Source: Glutamicibacter sp. JL.03c
Lineage (GTDB): Bacteria > Actinomycetota > Actinomycetes > Actinomycetales > Micrococcaceae
Direction of reading: 5' to 3'
NCBI RefSeq assembly: GCF_025854375.1
Contig: NZ_CP107575.1
Location: 2,604,001-2,668,000 of the forward strand
DNA: 64,000 nucleotides
Numbering within the stretch: the first letter of the stretch is position 1; the number at the start of each line of letters is the position of its first letter. Both the position numbers and the translations under genes were made by a program. Below, one piece after another: positions 22,055-33,234 of this stretch. Below the pieces are notes generated by a model. It saw only the letters and a program-made list of their open reading frames with translations. It was not told the DNA's origin and did no database searches.

Positions 22055-25020
22055 CGTCCAACTCCTGTCCGTGATGCTTCAACAAAGTCATGGCGGTCCA
22101 CCGGGCTGCGTCCTTCGGAGAGCGAATCGATCTCGCTGCCCAGGGAACGCAGGACATCCTGCACCAGGCCCAGCACCACCAGGTACACGCCGATGTCGAA
22201 GACGGTGGAGGTGACGAACTTGTGCTCGCCGAAGAACCAGAATTCCATGGCGTAGGTGGTGAAGATTTCATCGCCCAGCAGCAGCGGCACGATCCCTGCC
22301 GCGCCTGCCAGGGCGATTCCGCCGCCGATCAGCATGCCCGGAGCGACCCTGATCGATTCGGAGAGCTCGATGCGCCCGCCGGCCAGGTAGCGGATGGTCA
22401 GCGCCAGCCCGGCGATCAGGCCGCCGGCAAATCCGCCGCCGGGGGTATTGTGCCCGGTGAGCAGCGTGTAGACCGAGAGGACCAGCACCGAGTGGAACAT
22501 CAGCCGGGTGACCACTTCGAAGATGATGGAACGGCGTTCTGCCACCAAGGTGCTGCCCGCCATGAGCCAGTCCTGGTTGCCGCTGGAGGCGAAGCGGCGG
22601 GCGATCCGCAGCTCCACTTCCTTCGATTCCTTGCCGCCCATGGCTTCGGAGCCCGAGTCGATGCTTCCCGGGGCCACATCCTGGGCACGCACCCGGCTGC
22701 CGAAACTGCGGCCGGCGAAGATCAGCGAGGCCACGCCGGTGGCTGCCGCGGCCAGCACGGTGATTTCCCCGAAGGTGTCCCACACGCGCATATCGACCAG
22801 GGCCACGTTCACGATGTTCTTGCCGTAGCCCTCGTGGTAGGCCAGCTCCGGCCAGGCCAGCGAGATGCTCGATTCCTGCCGGGCGCCCATCATGGCGATG
22901 GCAATGTAGATCACCATCACCGCCAGGGCGATCGCCATCACGGCACGGCCCCACTTGATCCGGGCCACCCCGCCCCACAGGCGCTTGGGCAGGGCGCGCA
23001 GGGCAAGCACGAAGGACACCAGCACGATGGTCTCCACCAGCAGCTGGGTCAGCGCCAGATCCGGGGCGCCCTGCAGCGCGAAGATCGCGACCATGCCGTA
23101 GCCGGTGACCGAAACCATCAGCACGGCCATGAAACGCTTCGGAGCGATGATGGCCACCACGGCTCCGGCGATGATGATGGCGCCAATCAAGATCTGCGCC
23201 GGATGATCGGCAATGATCCAGTTCGATGGCCACGGGGTGGCCACGGTCAGCGCGATGCCCAGCGGGATCACCAGCACCACGCCGAGGATCACGCCGAGGT
23301 AGAAGGACAGCGAACCACGCTGGGTGCGACCGGTGATCCAAATCGCGGCCATATCCAGTGCGTTCACCGACATGCGGTAGATTTCTTCGGCCGAGGTCAT
23401 CAAGCGGCGCAGCGGCGCGCCGGTGTCGGTTCGGCGGCGGATCCAGTAGAAGGCCACACCCAGGCTCACCGAGATGGCGCTCAAACCCAGTGCCGGGTTG
23501 AGCCCGGCAAAAGGCAACAGGTGCATCTTGCCCGGTCCGCCCTGGGCCGCGGACCAGTGCAGCATCAGCGGTTCGACCAGTTGCGGGTACACGCCGAGGA
23601 ACAGGGTCAGGGCCGAGAGCACCAGCAGCGGCGCCAAGAAGATCAGCGTCGGCGCCTTGCAGTTCAGGGCGGGCACCGACCGCTTTTTCACGCCGAAGGC
23701 ACCGAAGAAGAAGCGCAGCGAGTAGCCCATGGTCAACGCTGCGCCCAGCACCAGCCCGGCCACGGCTAGCGGCCCCCACCCGGTGTGCAGGTGCAGCGCT
23801 GATTCGTAGACCGCTTCCTTGGCGACGAAGCCGAAGAGCAGCGGGACCCCGGCCATGGAGGCTGCCGCGATTCCGGCAGCCCCGGTCAGGATGGGCATGG
23901 CCCGGCGCAGTCCGCTGAGCTTGCGGATATCACGGGTACCGGTGTTGTGGTCGATGATGCCCACGCTCAGGAACAGCGTCGCCTTGAACAGGCCGTGGGC
24001 CAGGGTCATGGCCAGGGCGGCGAAAGCGGCTTCCGGGGTGCCGAAGCCGAAGATGGCGATGATGAATCCGAGCTGGGAGACGGTGCCGAAGGCAAGGATG
24101 AGCTTGAGGTCGTACTGCTTGAGCGCCCGGAAGCCGCCGATGAGCATGGTCAGGATGCCGATGCCCACGGTCATCGGCGCCCACAGGCTGGTCTCGGCGA
24201 AGCCCGGAGCCAGGCGCGCAATCAGGTAGACCCCGGCCTTGACCATCGCGGCGGCGTGCAGGTAGGCGGAGACCGGGGTCGGTGCGGCCATGGCGCCGGG
24301 CAGCCAGAAGTGGAATGGCACCAGGGCCGACTTGGAAATGGCGCCCACGATAATCAGCGCCACCGCCACATCCGTGTAGGCGCCCAGGGCGGCCAGCTGG
24401 TCCGCGGAGGCCATGATGTCCGAAAGCTGGTAGCTTCCGGTCCTGGTGCCAAGCATCAGGATGCCGGCCAGCATCACCAACCCGCCAAGGGTCGTGATGA
24501 TCAGCGCGTTCATCGCCGAACGGCGGGCGGTGATCAGCGCCTGGTTGAAGCCGATCAGCAAATACGACAGGACGGAAGTGATTTCCCAGAAGATGAACAT
24601 GACGATGACGTCGTCGGCGGTGACCAGGCCGGTCATCGCTCCGGCGAAGGCGACCATCTTGGCGGCGAAGCCGCCGATCTGCGGGTCATCGTTCTTGAAG
24701 TAGCGGGCGCAATAGAACAGCACCAAGGCACCCACGCCCAGGATCAGCAGCAAGATGGTGGCCGCCAGGGAGTCCATGCGGAAGTTCAATCCGATGTTCA
24801 GCCCAGGGATCCACTGGATGCTGATGGACGGCGGGGCGTTGGGCGCGCCATTGGCCAGGGAATTATCGGCGGCAAGAACTGCGGGAAGCTGGGTCAACAG
24901 CCAGATGAATCCCACTGCAGGCACGACCGCCACCACATAAAAGGCGTTTCGCTTCAGTGCCCGGAAGAGCATGGGGCACAACAATGCGGTCACGAACAGC
25001 GCAGTGAGAATTACTAGCAC
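22051..25020 (-). CDS. mnhA: Na+/H+ antiporter subunit A fused to subunit B (Mrp/Mnh)
   Basis: 989 residues. The first two thirds are the NuoL-like MnhA subunit: LVTADDVIVMFIFWEITSVLSYLLIGF, KSALVPFHFWLPGAMAAPTPVSAYLHAA and AFGTVSQLGF. This is followed by the MbhD/E-like region (GAPDLALTQLLVETIVLV), then an MnhB domain from about residue 830 (TGHNTPGGGFAGGLIAGLAL and VYLVVLGLVQDVLRSLG). The GTG start at 25020 follows GAGGAG and matches where the hydrophobic N-terminus begins; the longer in-frame extension is not protein-like. First gene of the operon mnhA-C-D-E-F-G. Confidence 0.95.
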   Translation of the reverse strand: MLVILTALFVTALLCPMLFRALKRNAFYVVAVVPAVGFIWLLTQLPAVLAADNSLANGAPNAPPSISIQWIPGLNIGLNFRMDSLAATILLLILGVGALVLFYCARYFKNDDPQIGGFAAKMVAFAGAMTGLVTADDVIVMFIFWEITSVLSYLLIGFNQALITARRSAMNALIITTLGGLVMLAGILMLGTRTGSYQLSDIMASADQLAALGAYTDVAVALIIVGAISKSALVPFHFWLPGAMAAPTPVSAYLHAAAMVKAGVYLIARLAPGFAETSLWAPMTVGIGILTMLIGGFRALKQYDLKLILAFGTVSQLGFIIAIFGFGTPEAAFAALAMTLAHGLFKATLFLSVGIIDHNTGTRDIRKLSGLRRAMPILTGAAGIAAASMAGVPLLFGFVAKEAVYESALHLHTGWGPLAVAGLVLGAALTMGYSLRFFFGAFGVKKRSVPALNCKAPTLIFLAPLLVLSALTLFLGVYPQLVEPLMLHWSAAQGGPGKMHLLPFAGLNPALGLSAISVSLGVAFYWIRRRTDTGAPLRRLMTSAEEIYRMSVNALDMAAIWITGRTQRGSLSFYLGVILGVVLVIPLGIALTVATPWPSNWIIADHPAQILIGAIIIAGAVVAIIAPKRFMAVLMVSVTGYGMVAIFALQGAPDLALTQLLVETIVLVSFVLALRALPKRLWGGVARIKWGRAVMAIALAVMVIYIAIAMMGARQESSISLAWPELAYHEGYGKNIVNVALVDMRVWDTFGEITVLAAAATGVASLIFAGRSFGSRVRAQDVAPGSIDSGSEAMGGKESKEVELRIARRFASSGNQDWLMAGSTLVAERRSIIFEVVTRLMFHSVLVLSVYTLLTGHNTPGGGFAGGLIAGLALTIRYLAGGRIELSESIRVAPGMLIGGGIALAGAAGIVPLLLGDEIFTTYAMEFWFFGEHKFVTSTVFDIGVYLVVLGLVQDVLRSLGSEIDSLSEGRSPVDRHDFVEASRTGVGR

Positions 25021-25248
25021 GTGTCTCCTCTGTCGACTGGGGGCTGGGCAGAGTGCGATGACCACGAAAAAATAGTCTGCACCTGCAATTTTATCAGCCG
25101 GGCGGTGGCCGATCCCGTGGAATGTGTCGTTCCGGGCACATTTTCCGCAGTTTCCGCGATCAGCTGATTTTGGGCTTTTACACAGGAATGTCGTATTTGA
25201 GTGCGTGGAGTTCACTCAGGGTTCGCGCGCAGCGGGTACCATTCGAGC

Positions 25249-26571
25249 ATGTCGATCAATCAGCCGATGTCACCGCCGGTCAGCGAAAAATGGCTCAACA
25301 AGTACACGTGGGCCTGGGCCAGCTGGGACTGGGGCCAGGCAGCCATCAACGCGGTCATGATCACCTTCGTGTTCACCGTGTACCTGACCAGCGACCTCTT
25401 CGGCGACAAGGACCACGCCTCGCTGGTGCTCTCCCAGGCTTTGACCGTGGGCGGGCTGGCCATCGCCTTCCTGGTGCCAGTCACCGGGCTGCGCGCGGAT
25501 GCCGCAGGCCGGCGCAAGCTGTGGATCGTGGTCAATACGCTGCTCCTCGTCGCCATTTGCGCGGCCTGCTTCTTCGTCTACCCGGATCCGGCGTTCCTGT
25601 GGTTCGGAGCCATCCTCATTGCGTTGATGTCAGTGGTCAGCGAGTTCGCCGGGGTCAATTACAACGCCGTGCTGAACCAGATCTCCACCAAGGCCACGGT
25701 CGGCAAGGTCTCCGGTTTCGGCTGGGGCATGGGCTACGTTGGCGGCATCCTTGCCTTGGCGCTGGTGCTCTTCGGCTTTGTCGAACCCATTGTGCAGTGG
25801 CCCGGCGCCTCCACCGAGAACTCTTTGAACCTGCGGCTGATTGCCATCTTCTCGGCGGCCTGGTGCCTGGTCTTCGCCTTGCCGCTGTTCTTCATCATCC
25901 CTGAATCCCCTGCGGCCAGCGCGGTGAAGATTCCGCTGAAGGATTCCTACAAGGTGCTGTTCGGGACCATCAAGAACCTATGGCGCAGCGACCGGAACCT
26001 GCTCTTCTTCCTGTGCTCATCTGCGGTCTTCCGCGATGGGTTGGCCGCGATCTTCACCTTCGGCGGGGTGATCGCCGCCGGGACCTTCGGATTCGCGCCC
26101 TCCGAAGTGATCATCTTCGCGATCGTCGGCAACCTCGTGGCTGCGCTCGGCGCGGTCCTGGGCGGACGGCTGGACGATGTGCTGGGCCCCAAGATGGTGA
26201 TCTGCGGTTCGCTGATCGGGCTGCTGGCCGCCGGGGCCGGAGTCTTCTTCTCCCCCGAAGCCAGCGGATTCTGGATCTTCGGCCTGCTCTTGTGCCTGTT
26301 TGTCGGACCTGCCCAGGCGGCCTCGCGCTCCTATCTCTCGCGGCTGATCCCCGAGGGACGCGAAGGCGAGCTCTTCGGCTTGTATGCCACCACCGGCCGG
26401 GCTGTTTCCTTCCTGGCTCCCGGGCTGTTCGGCCTGTCCATCGCCTTGGCCACTCCCCTGGTCGCTTCGGGCAGCGCCCAGCGCTTCGGCATCCTGGGCA
26501 TCCTCTTCGTGCTGGCACTTGGCTTGCTGTTGCTGCTGCCGATCCGCTCACCGCAGAAGGCCGAGGCCTGA
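25249..26571 (+). CDS. MFS transporter, UMF1/Atg22-like family
   Basis: 440 residues, 12 predicted helices. The opening YTWAWASWDWGQAAINAVMITFVF, with its aromatic and DWG pattern, and PVTGLRADAAGRRK are typical of the UMF1 (Atg22-like) branch of the major facilitator superfamily. FVGPAQAASRSYLSRLIPEGREGELFGLYATTGR, near the C-terminus, is also characteristic. The substrate is unknown; yeast Atg22 exports amino acids from vacuoles. The start is the ATG of MSINQPM; the in-frame extension upstream has no ribosome site. Confidence 0.88.
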   Translation: MSINQPMSPPVSEKWLNKYTWAWASWDWGQAAINAVMITFVFTVYLTSDLFGDKDHASLVLSQALTVGGLAIAFLVPVTGLRADAAGRRKLWIVVNTLLLVAICAACFFVYPDPAFLWFGAILIALMSVVSEFAGVNYNAVLNQISTKATVGKVSGFGWGMGYVGGILALALVLFGFVEPIVQWPGASTENSLNLRLIAIFSAAWCLVFALPLFFIIPESPAASAVKIPLKDSYKVLFGTIKNLWRSDRNLLFFLCSSAVFRDGLAAIFTFGGVIAAGTFGFAPSEVIIFAIVGNLVAALGAVLGGRLDDVLGPKMVICGSLIGLLAAGAGVFFSPEASGFWIFGLLLCLFVGPAQAASRSYLSRLIPEGREGELFGLYATTGRAVSFLAPGLFGLSIALATPLVASGSAQRFGILGILFVLALGLLLLLPIRSPQKAEA

Positions 26572-26595
26572 GCTTCTCGCGCCAAGCTTAAAACA

Positions 26596-26626
26596 ATGGA
26601 TCGGCCCCTCGTCGGGGCCGATCCAT
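26596..26626. terminator. Bidirectional terminator between the MFS gene and dcd
   Basis: Perfect 13-bp stem, arms 26596-26608 and 26614-26626, five-base loop, located between the convergent stops of the MFS gene and dcd. Confidence 0.85.
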
Positions 26627-26634
26627 CGGTTCGT

Positions 26635-27216
26635 TTAGCTCTCGATGTCCGTTCGGTGGAAGTTCAGGTGGCTGCGTGAAGCCGTTGGCCCGCGCTGCCC
26701 CTGGTAGCGGTTGCCGTAAGGACCCGAGCCATAGGGGTGCTCGGTGGCGGAAGTCAGCTTGAAGAAGCACAGCTGACCGATCTTCGAACCGGGCCACAGC
26801 TTGATCGGCAAGGTCGCCATATTGGACAGCTCCAAGGTCACGTGGCCGGAGAAACCCGGGTCGATGAACCCTGCGGTGGAGTGGGTGAGCAGGCCTAGGC
26901 GGCCTAGCGAGCTCTTGCCCTCCAGGCGTGCGGCCACGGAATGCCCAAGGGTCACGACTTCGTAGGTCGAGCCGAGCACGAATTCGCCCGGGTGCAGGAT
27001 GAATGGCTCGTCCGGGTCGACCTCGACCAGACGGGTGAGCTCATCTTGTTCCACGGAAGGATCGATGTGCGCATATTTGTGGTTGTCGAAAAGCCGGAAG
27101 AACCGGTCAATGCGAACGTCCACGGATGCGGGCTGGACCATCTTCGGGTCAAAGGGCTCAAGCCCAATCTCACCGGACGCTATTTCTCGACGAATGTCAC
27201 CATCTGAATACAACAC
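26635..27216 (-). CDS. dcd: dCTP deaminase
   Basis: 193 residues. [64 protein letters not shown] and the C-terminal [14 protein letters not shown] identify the trimeric dCTP deaminase. The catalytic Glu is in the [14 protein letters not shown] segment. The enzyme makes dUTP (or dUMP in the bifunctional type) from dCTP for dTMP synthesis. Family members begin at L-SD-DIR, so GTG 27216 is used; a GTG at 27249 has the better ribosome site (GAGGAG) and would add 11 residues. Confidence 0.95.
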   Translation of the reverse strand: MLYSDGDIRREIASGEIGLEPFDPKMVQPASVDVRIDRFFRLFDNHKYAHIDPSVEQDELTRLVEVDPDEPFILHPGEFVLGSTYEVVTLGHSVAARLEGKSSLGRLGLLTHSTAGFIDPGFSGHVTLELSNMATLPIKLWPGSKIGQLCFFKLTSATEHPYGSGPYGNRYQGQRGPTASRSHLNFHRTDIES

Positions 27217-27431
27217 GCCTTCAAATTTATCGTGTGAAGGCCCAATCACTGAACTCCTCGGGCAAATATGTAGGTTTTCTTATCTTCGGTAACCTCCCGA
27301 TTCTCGAAATGCCACGTTATATTCACCTTGGCAGTGATCGATTTCCCATCACTTCCCCAGTAATCCGGGCTATCGTTGATTTAGGGTTCGCCCCTTTTTC
27401 ACCACTTCGCAACACAAGGGTTCACTTCATC

Positions 27432-28298
27432 ATGCGTCTAGGCTCTGCGCTGACTGGCACCGTACTTGCCTCGGCACTGCTGCTCACCGCTGCTCCGGCA
27501 GCGCTGGCTGCGCCTGCCGATGATCTGCCTGCGGTTGAAAGCTCTGAGCTTTCGGACGCTTCGAGCCTGCTGGCGCTGATCAACCCGACGACCCAGCTTT
27601 CGCCGGTCGATTACACCCCGGCCAACCTTGTCAGCGTTGGCAGCACCGGATTGACTCTTCGGCCTGAAGCGGCAGACGCCGTGGAAGAGCTCATCGCGGA
27701 CGCCCGTGCCGCGGGGCATTCCATCAAGCTGCTCAGCGCCTACCGCTCCTATTCGCGGCAGGCAGCACTGTTCAACCAGTACCAATCCAAGTACGGCACC
27801 GCATATGCTGAACGGATTTCCGCGCGCCCGGGCACCAGCGAGCACCAGCTGGGCTTGGCTGTCGACCTTGGATACACCAGCAGCCAAGCGGAACTGAAGG
27901 AAGCATTCGGCCAGACACCAGCCGGCATCTGGATCGCCGAGCATGCCAACGATTACGGCCTGATCATTCGCTACCCTCAAGGCAAGGAAGAGATCACCGG
28001 CTACAAGTACGAGCCCTGGCATGTGCGCTACATCGGCAAAGAGCATGCCGAGGCGATGGCTGAATCAGGTGCTGAAACGTACGAAGAATACGTGCAAATG
28101 CTCAGCGAATCCCTCAAGGCGCCCAAGGCGGAAGCCTCGGCGGTAGCCGAGGAAGAAGAAGCACCCAAGGAAGCTGGCAAGGATTCAGAGAAGGGCGCCA
28201 AGGAATCGGGGCACGGCGTGATGAAGGAAGATGACCTTCTGGTCCTCCGCTTCTTGCCGCCCTACCGTGACTGGAGCTTCGGTTTCACCGAGAAATAA
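27432..28298 (+). CDS. Secreted D-alanyl-D-alanine carboxypeptidase, VanY family
   Basis: 288 residues. A signal peptide ends at AALA-APADD near residue 27. The zinc peptidase motifs of the M15B (VanY) family follow: LLSAYRSYSRQ, then SEHQLGLAVDLG (His and Asp ligands, S-x-H-x2-G-x-A-x-D) and EPWHVRYIG (third ligand His). It trims D-Ala from cell-wall peptides outside the membrane. The last 75 residues are rich in Glu, Lys and Ala and end in an aromatic segment, a feature not needed for catalysis. It is divergent from dcd. Confidence 0.92.
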   Translation: MRLGSALTGTVLASALLLTAAPAALAAPADDLPAVESSELSDASSLLALINPTTQLSPVDYTPANLVSVGSTGLTLRPEAADAVEELIADARAAGHSIKLLSAYRSYSRQAALFNQYQSKYGTAYAERISARPGTSEHQLGLAVDLGYTSSQAELKEAFGQTPAGIWIAEHANDYGLIIRYPQGKEEITGYKYEPWHVRYIGKEHAEAMAESGAETYEEYVQMLSESLKAPKAEASAVAEEEEAPKEAGKDSEKGAKESGHGVMKEDDLLVLRFLPPYRDWSFGFTEK

Positions 28299-28304
28299 GC
28301 GCAC

Positions 28305-28661
28305 TTAGAAGAGAGCGGCCAGGGCCAGGAACGCTGCGGTCGGAATCATCGATGCCACCAGAGCCACAGCCCAGTGCAGGAATTTGCCACTGGTTCTCTT
28401 CCGGGCCCCGGTTTGCTTCCAGCGGTAAATCAGATTCACGTTGGAGAGCACCCAGATCATGGTGCCGATGGCCAGGGGCGGGCCGAGCACTACTTCAACC
28501 GGCAAGAGCGAATGGGCTTCGTAGAAATCCTTGGCTTCCCGGCCCCATGTGGTCAAGGGGTCGCTGAGCACCATGAGGCTGAGCATCCAGTAGTAGATAA
28601 TCCCCGGGATGCCCAGCAGCACATTCACGACGAGGAGTCGTCTCACAGTCCTGCCCTTCAT
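28305..28661 (-). CDS. Hypothetical membrane protein
   Basis: 118 residues. Three hydrophobic segments (about 8-30, 52-75 and 92-115) suggest a three-helix inner membrane protein with short charged loops, including KQTGARKRTSGK. I do not recognise the family. It faces the VanY gene tail to tail with six bases between stops, and lies alone, so its context gives no functional clue. The ribosome site is weak. Confidence 0.6.
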   Translation of the reverse strand: MKGRTVRRLLVVNVLLGIPGIIYYWMLSLMVLSDPLTTWGREAKDFYEAHSLLPVEVVLGPPLAIGTMIWVLSNVNLIYRWKQTGARKRTSGKFLHWAVALVASMIPTAAFLALAALF

Positions 28662-28770
28662 CCCGGTAATGGCTTCTGCGCTTGAAAAGCATCATGAATT
28701 CTACCGAAGGCAACCGGGCGAATTCCGTTCTTCGCCGCGATCTGCGCCTGTGCATCGGCTGGGAATCGCA

Positions 28771-28809
28771 AAAGGACTGCCAGCAGTGCGATACCGCTGG
28801 CAGTCCTTT
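28771..28809 (-). terminator. Terminator of the fumarase gene
   Basis: AAAGGACTGCCAGC (28771-28784) pairs with GCTGGCAGTCCTTT (28796-28809), 14 bp perfect, 11-base loop, about 20 bases after the fumarase stop. Confidence 0.87.
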
Positions 28810-28826
28810 GGCGTGGCTGTCGAAGC

Positions 28827-30533
<1,707 letters not shown>

Positions 30534-30644
30534 GCTCTGTCCTTGATTCAATCGTGGATGCTCATCTGCCATGTTATGCCTTCACCCCGATTTTCCCGCA
30601 TTCGGCGTTTGCACCACAGGCTTTATCACGACATGCTGTAGTAC

Positions 30645-31136
30645 ATGAGCACCGAGAACACCCCAGCTGCGCACGATGGCCAAGATCCAGCCCAAACCCC
30701 GGATGCGATCATTGAAACCCCGATGGACCAGCACCGCGCCAAGCCGAAAACCCACTTCGAAATGATGCTGCAGGCCGGTCTTAACAAACCGGAGCTCTCC
30801 GGCTCGGTCATCGGCGCCTTCATGAGCGCCGAGGTGTACTTCCTCTCACGTGAAGAGGTCACCGAAGAGAACCAGAATGCCCAGCCGATGCTGCTGACCA
30901 ACCCGGCTGGCGAAGCAGTGGTGGCCGTGTTCACCACCTTGGAGCGCATCCCATCCAGCTACATCGACATGGCGCCGTACGGCGTGAAGGTCCAGGGCGC
31001 CACCGTGGTCCGCGCGCTGGAGAACACCGGCTTCGTGGTGAACCCGGGAGATGAGCTGAGCTTCGAAGTACCCGCGGATGGCGTGGCCATCCTGAAGCAG
31101 CAGATGCTGAACCAGAATTCTGGCGAGCAGGCGTAA
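30645..31136 (+). CDS. SseB-family protein
   Basis: 163 residues. The core (about 40-155), with FMSAEVYFLSR, AVVAVFTTLERIPS and a repeated beta-rich pattern ending GVAILKQQM, resembles the SseB N-terminal-type domain found in many actinobacteria. The first 35 residues are hydrophilic and low in complexity. Function unknown. No clear Shine-Dalgarno is seen; TAGTAC directly before the ATG could be a promoter -10 of a leaderless transcript. Confidence 0.7.
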   Translation: MSTENTPAAHDGQDPAQTPDAIIETPMDQHRAKPKTHFEMMLQAGLNKPELSGSVIGAFMSAEVYFLSREEVTEENQNAQPMLLTNPAGEAVVAVFTTLERIPSSYIDMAPYGVKVQGATVVRALENTGFVVNPGDELSFEVPADGVAILKQQMLNQNSGEQA

Positions 31137-31231
31137 CTTTCCCCACGATTATTCGCGCCGTTTACCGGCCGGCCCGATTCGTGGGATATGCTTTTGTTGC
31201 CCGAGCCGTCATTAGGCCGCTCGGTGCACCT

Positions 31232-31302
31232 GCGGGCGTAGCTCAATGGTAGAGCGCTAGCTTCCCAAGCTCGATACGCGGGTTCGATTCCCGTCGCCCG
31301 CT
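31232..31302 (+). tRNA. tRNA-Gly (anticodon CCC)
   Basis: A complete cloverleaf: acceptor GCGGGCG/CGCCCGC with seven pairs, D arm GCTC/GAGC, anticodon loop TTCCCAA (anticodon at 31264-31266) and T arm with TTCGATT loop. Discriminator base T, CCA not encoded. It reads GGG glycine codons. The anticodon stem has one mismatch (31258 T against 31272 C). Confidence 0.95.
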
Positions 31303-31310
31303 CGCACTGA

Positions 31311-31338
31311 CGTCGGGGTACCACCAGGTGCCCCGGCG
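31311..31338 (+). terminator. Terminator of tRNA-Gly
   Basis: CGTCGGGGTACC and GGTGCCCCGGCG pair over 12 positions with two non-Watson-Crick sites, four-base loop, followed by TTTTATTT. Confidence 0.8.
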
Positions 31339-31371
31339 TTTTATTTGTATCAGGCCAACCCAAGGAGCATG

Positions 31372-32301
31372 ATGACCGGAGTCCTCGAAGGCTTCTCCAT
31401 CATCTGGGTGGTCATTGCCGTGGGCTACCTGGTCGGACGCACCGGAGTGCTGGGCGACCAGGGACGCAATGTCCTGAGCCGCGTCACCTTCTTCGTGGCC
31501 AGCCCGGCCCTGCTGTTCACCACCTTGGCCGAGTCCGATCCGGTCGCAGTGCTCGGACCACTGTTGTGGGTGGCAGCCATATCCGCAGCCCTCACCGCGG
31601 TACTGTACTACCTGGTGACCGCGCGCTGGCTGAAGCGTTCAGCCTCGGAACGGATCATCGCCGCAATGTCCGCCTCCACCGTGAACTCTGCGAACCTCGG
31701 CCTGCCCATTGCGCTGTATGTGCTGGGCGATGCGTCCTTCGCCGCACCGATCATCCTGTTCCAGCTGGCCTTGTACCAGCCGATCAATCTGGCGATGCTC
31801 GACGCCTCCACCTCGCGCCACCGCACCACCCCGCTGGCATTGCTGGTGGCCACCGCGAAAAACCCGATGATCATCGGTTCCATGCTGGGCCTGGTCGTGG
31901 CGTTGACCGGATTCAAGCTTCCCTCGATCGTGCTCGAGCCCATCGACTTGATCGCCGGGGCCTCGATCCCTTGCATGCTCATGGCCTTCGGCATCTCGCT
32001 GGTCGGATCCAAGCCGCTGGAGAAGAAGTCTGGCCGCCGTGCCGACGTGCTGGTTGGCACCGCGGCCAAGCTGCTGATCCACCCGGCGCTGGCCTGGGTT
32101 CTGGCCTACCTGGTCTTCGGCTTGCGCGGGGAAATGCTGGTCGCTTCGGTGATCATGGCGGGGCTGCCTACCGCGCAGAATATCTTCGTGACTGCCTCCC
32201 GCTACAACGAAGGCGTGACCGTGGCCAAGGATACGGTGCTCATCACCACCATCTGCGCGATCCCTTTGATGATGGTGCTCGCCTTGTTGCTGGGAATTTA
32301 G
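31372..32301 (+). CDS. AEC family (auxin efflux carrier-like) transporter
   Basis: 309 residues, ten predicted helices in two halves. VGYLVGRTGVLG near the N-terminus, SASTVNSANLGLPIALYVLG (with the N-x2-N-x-G-x-P motif) and MAGLPTAQNIFVTASRY in the second half are family hallmarks. Bacterial AEC proteins move malate, malonate or similar carboxylates, but the substrate is not readable here. The second ATG is chosen because AAGGAG lies four bases upstream of it; the first ATG is only one base from the same site. Confidence 0.9.
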   Translation: MTGVLEGFSIIWVVIAVGYLVGRTGVLGDQGRNVLSRVTFFVASPALLFTTLAESDPVAVLGPLLWVAAISAALTAVLYYLVTARWLKRSASERIIAAMSASTVNSANLGLPIALYVLGDASFAAPIILFQLALYQPINLAMLDASTSRHRTTPLALLVATAKNPMIIGSMLGLVVALTGFKLPSIVLEPIDLIAGASIPCMLMAFGISLVGSKPLEKKSGRRADVLVGTAAKLLIHPALAWVLAYLVFGLRGEMLVASVIMAGLPTAQNIFVTASRYNEGVTVAKDTVLITTICAIPLMMVLALLLGI

Positions 32302-32388
32302 TGTAACTTTCGAGCTTCGGAATAAGTGGAAGTCCCTAGACTGTTGTTAGGACTAGAGCAATATCAATCCCCTTTGAATGAGGTCACC

Positions 32389-33210
32389 ATGAAGCGCACC
32401 ATTCCCCTGCTGGCTACTGCCGCGATTCTTGCCCTATCTTTGAGTGCCTGCGGCTCGTCCGGCGGCTCTTCGGGCGGCTCCGCTGAATCCTCCGCATCCG
32501 AGCAGAGCGGTTCGGCTTTGCAGAAGGTCAAGGATGCCGGCGTTTTAACCGTTGGCACCGAGGGCACCTACCGCCCCTTCTCCTTCCATGAGGGCAGCGA
32601 CCTGACCGGCTACGACGTCGAGGTCATCAAGGCCGTCGGCGAAAAAATGGGTGTCGAGGTCAAGTTCCAGGAAACCCAGTGGGACGCGATCTTCGCCGGC
32701 CTAGATGCCGGGCGCTTCGACGTCATCGCCAACCAGGTGGCCATCAATCCGGAACGCGAGAAGAAGTACCTGTTCTCGCAGCCTTACACCGTCTCCGAAG
32801 GCGTGGTTGTCACCAAGAGCGATAACACCGACATCACCTCCTTCGAATCGCTCAAGGGCAAGAAGACCGCGCAATCGCTGACCAGCAGCTTCTATGAGGC
32901 AGCCAAGGCCGCCGGCGCCACCATCGAACCGGTTGAAGGATGGGCCCAGTCGGTCACCCTGCTCAAGCAGGGCCGCGTTGATGCCACGGTCAACGACAAG
33001 CTGACCTTCCTTGACGCGCAGAAGACCAACCCGGATGACAGCATCAAGATCGCCGCCGAATCCGAGGACAAGAGCGAATCCGCGGTCACCTTGCGCAAGG
33101 GCTCCGAGGACCTGCAGGAAGCCATCGATAACGCGCTGGACGAGCTGCGCGAGGATGGCGAACTCGCCTCGATCTCCGAGAAGTACTTCGGCGAAGACGT
33201 CAGCAAATAA
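32389..33210 (+). CDS. Amino acid ABC transporter substrate-binding lipoprotein (cystine-type)
   Basis: 273 residues. A lipobox LSLSAC places the lipid-anchored Cys21; the next 15 residues are a Ser/Gly linker. The type 3 extracellular solute-binding domain follows: VGTEGTYRPFSF, GYDVEVIKAVGEKMG, DVIANQVAINPEREKKYLFSQPY. The pattern is closest to cystine-binding proteins (TcyA/FliY). It captures the substrate outside the membrane for the permease and ATPase that follow. A hairpin separates it from the permease gene. Confidence 0.93.
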   Translation: MKRTIPLLATAAILALSLSACGSSGGSSGGSAESSASEQSGSALQKVKDAGVLTVGTEGTYRPFSFHEGSDLTGYDVEVIKAVGEKMGVEVKFQETQWDAIFAGLDAGRFDVIANQVAINPEREKKYLFSQPYTVSEGVVVTKSDNTDITSFESLKGKKTAQSLTSSFYEAAKAAGATIEPVEGWAQSVTLLKQGRVDATVNDKLTFLDAQKTNPDDSIKIAAESEDKSESAVTLRKGSEDLQEAIDNALDELREDGELASISEKYFGEDVSK

Positions 33211-33234
33211 CCGCAGTATCCCAAGTGAAACAGT

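Noticed and set aside
22090-23769. 559-codon plus-strand frame opposite mnhA
   Set aside because: Same antisense pattern (His/Gln/Gly-rich) and no start site; not a gene.
31120-31210. Possible second tRNA or attachment site next to tRNA-Gly
   Set aside because: No cloverleaf and no integrase or direct repeat nearby.
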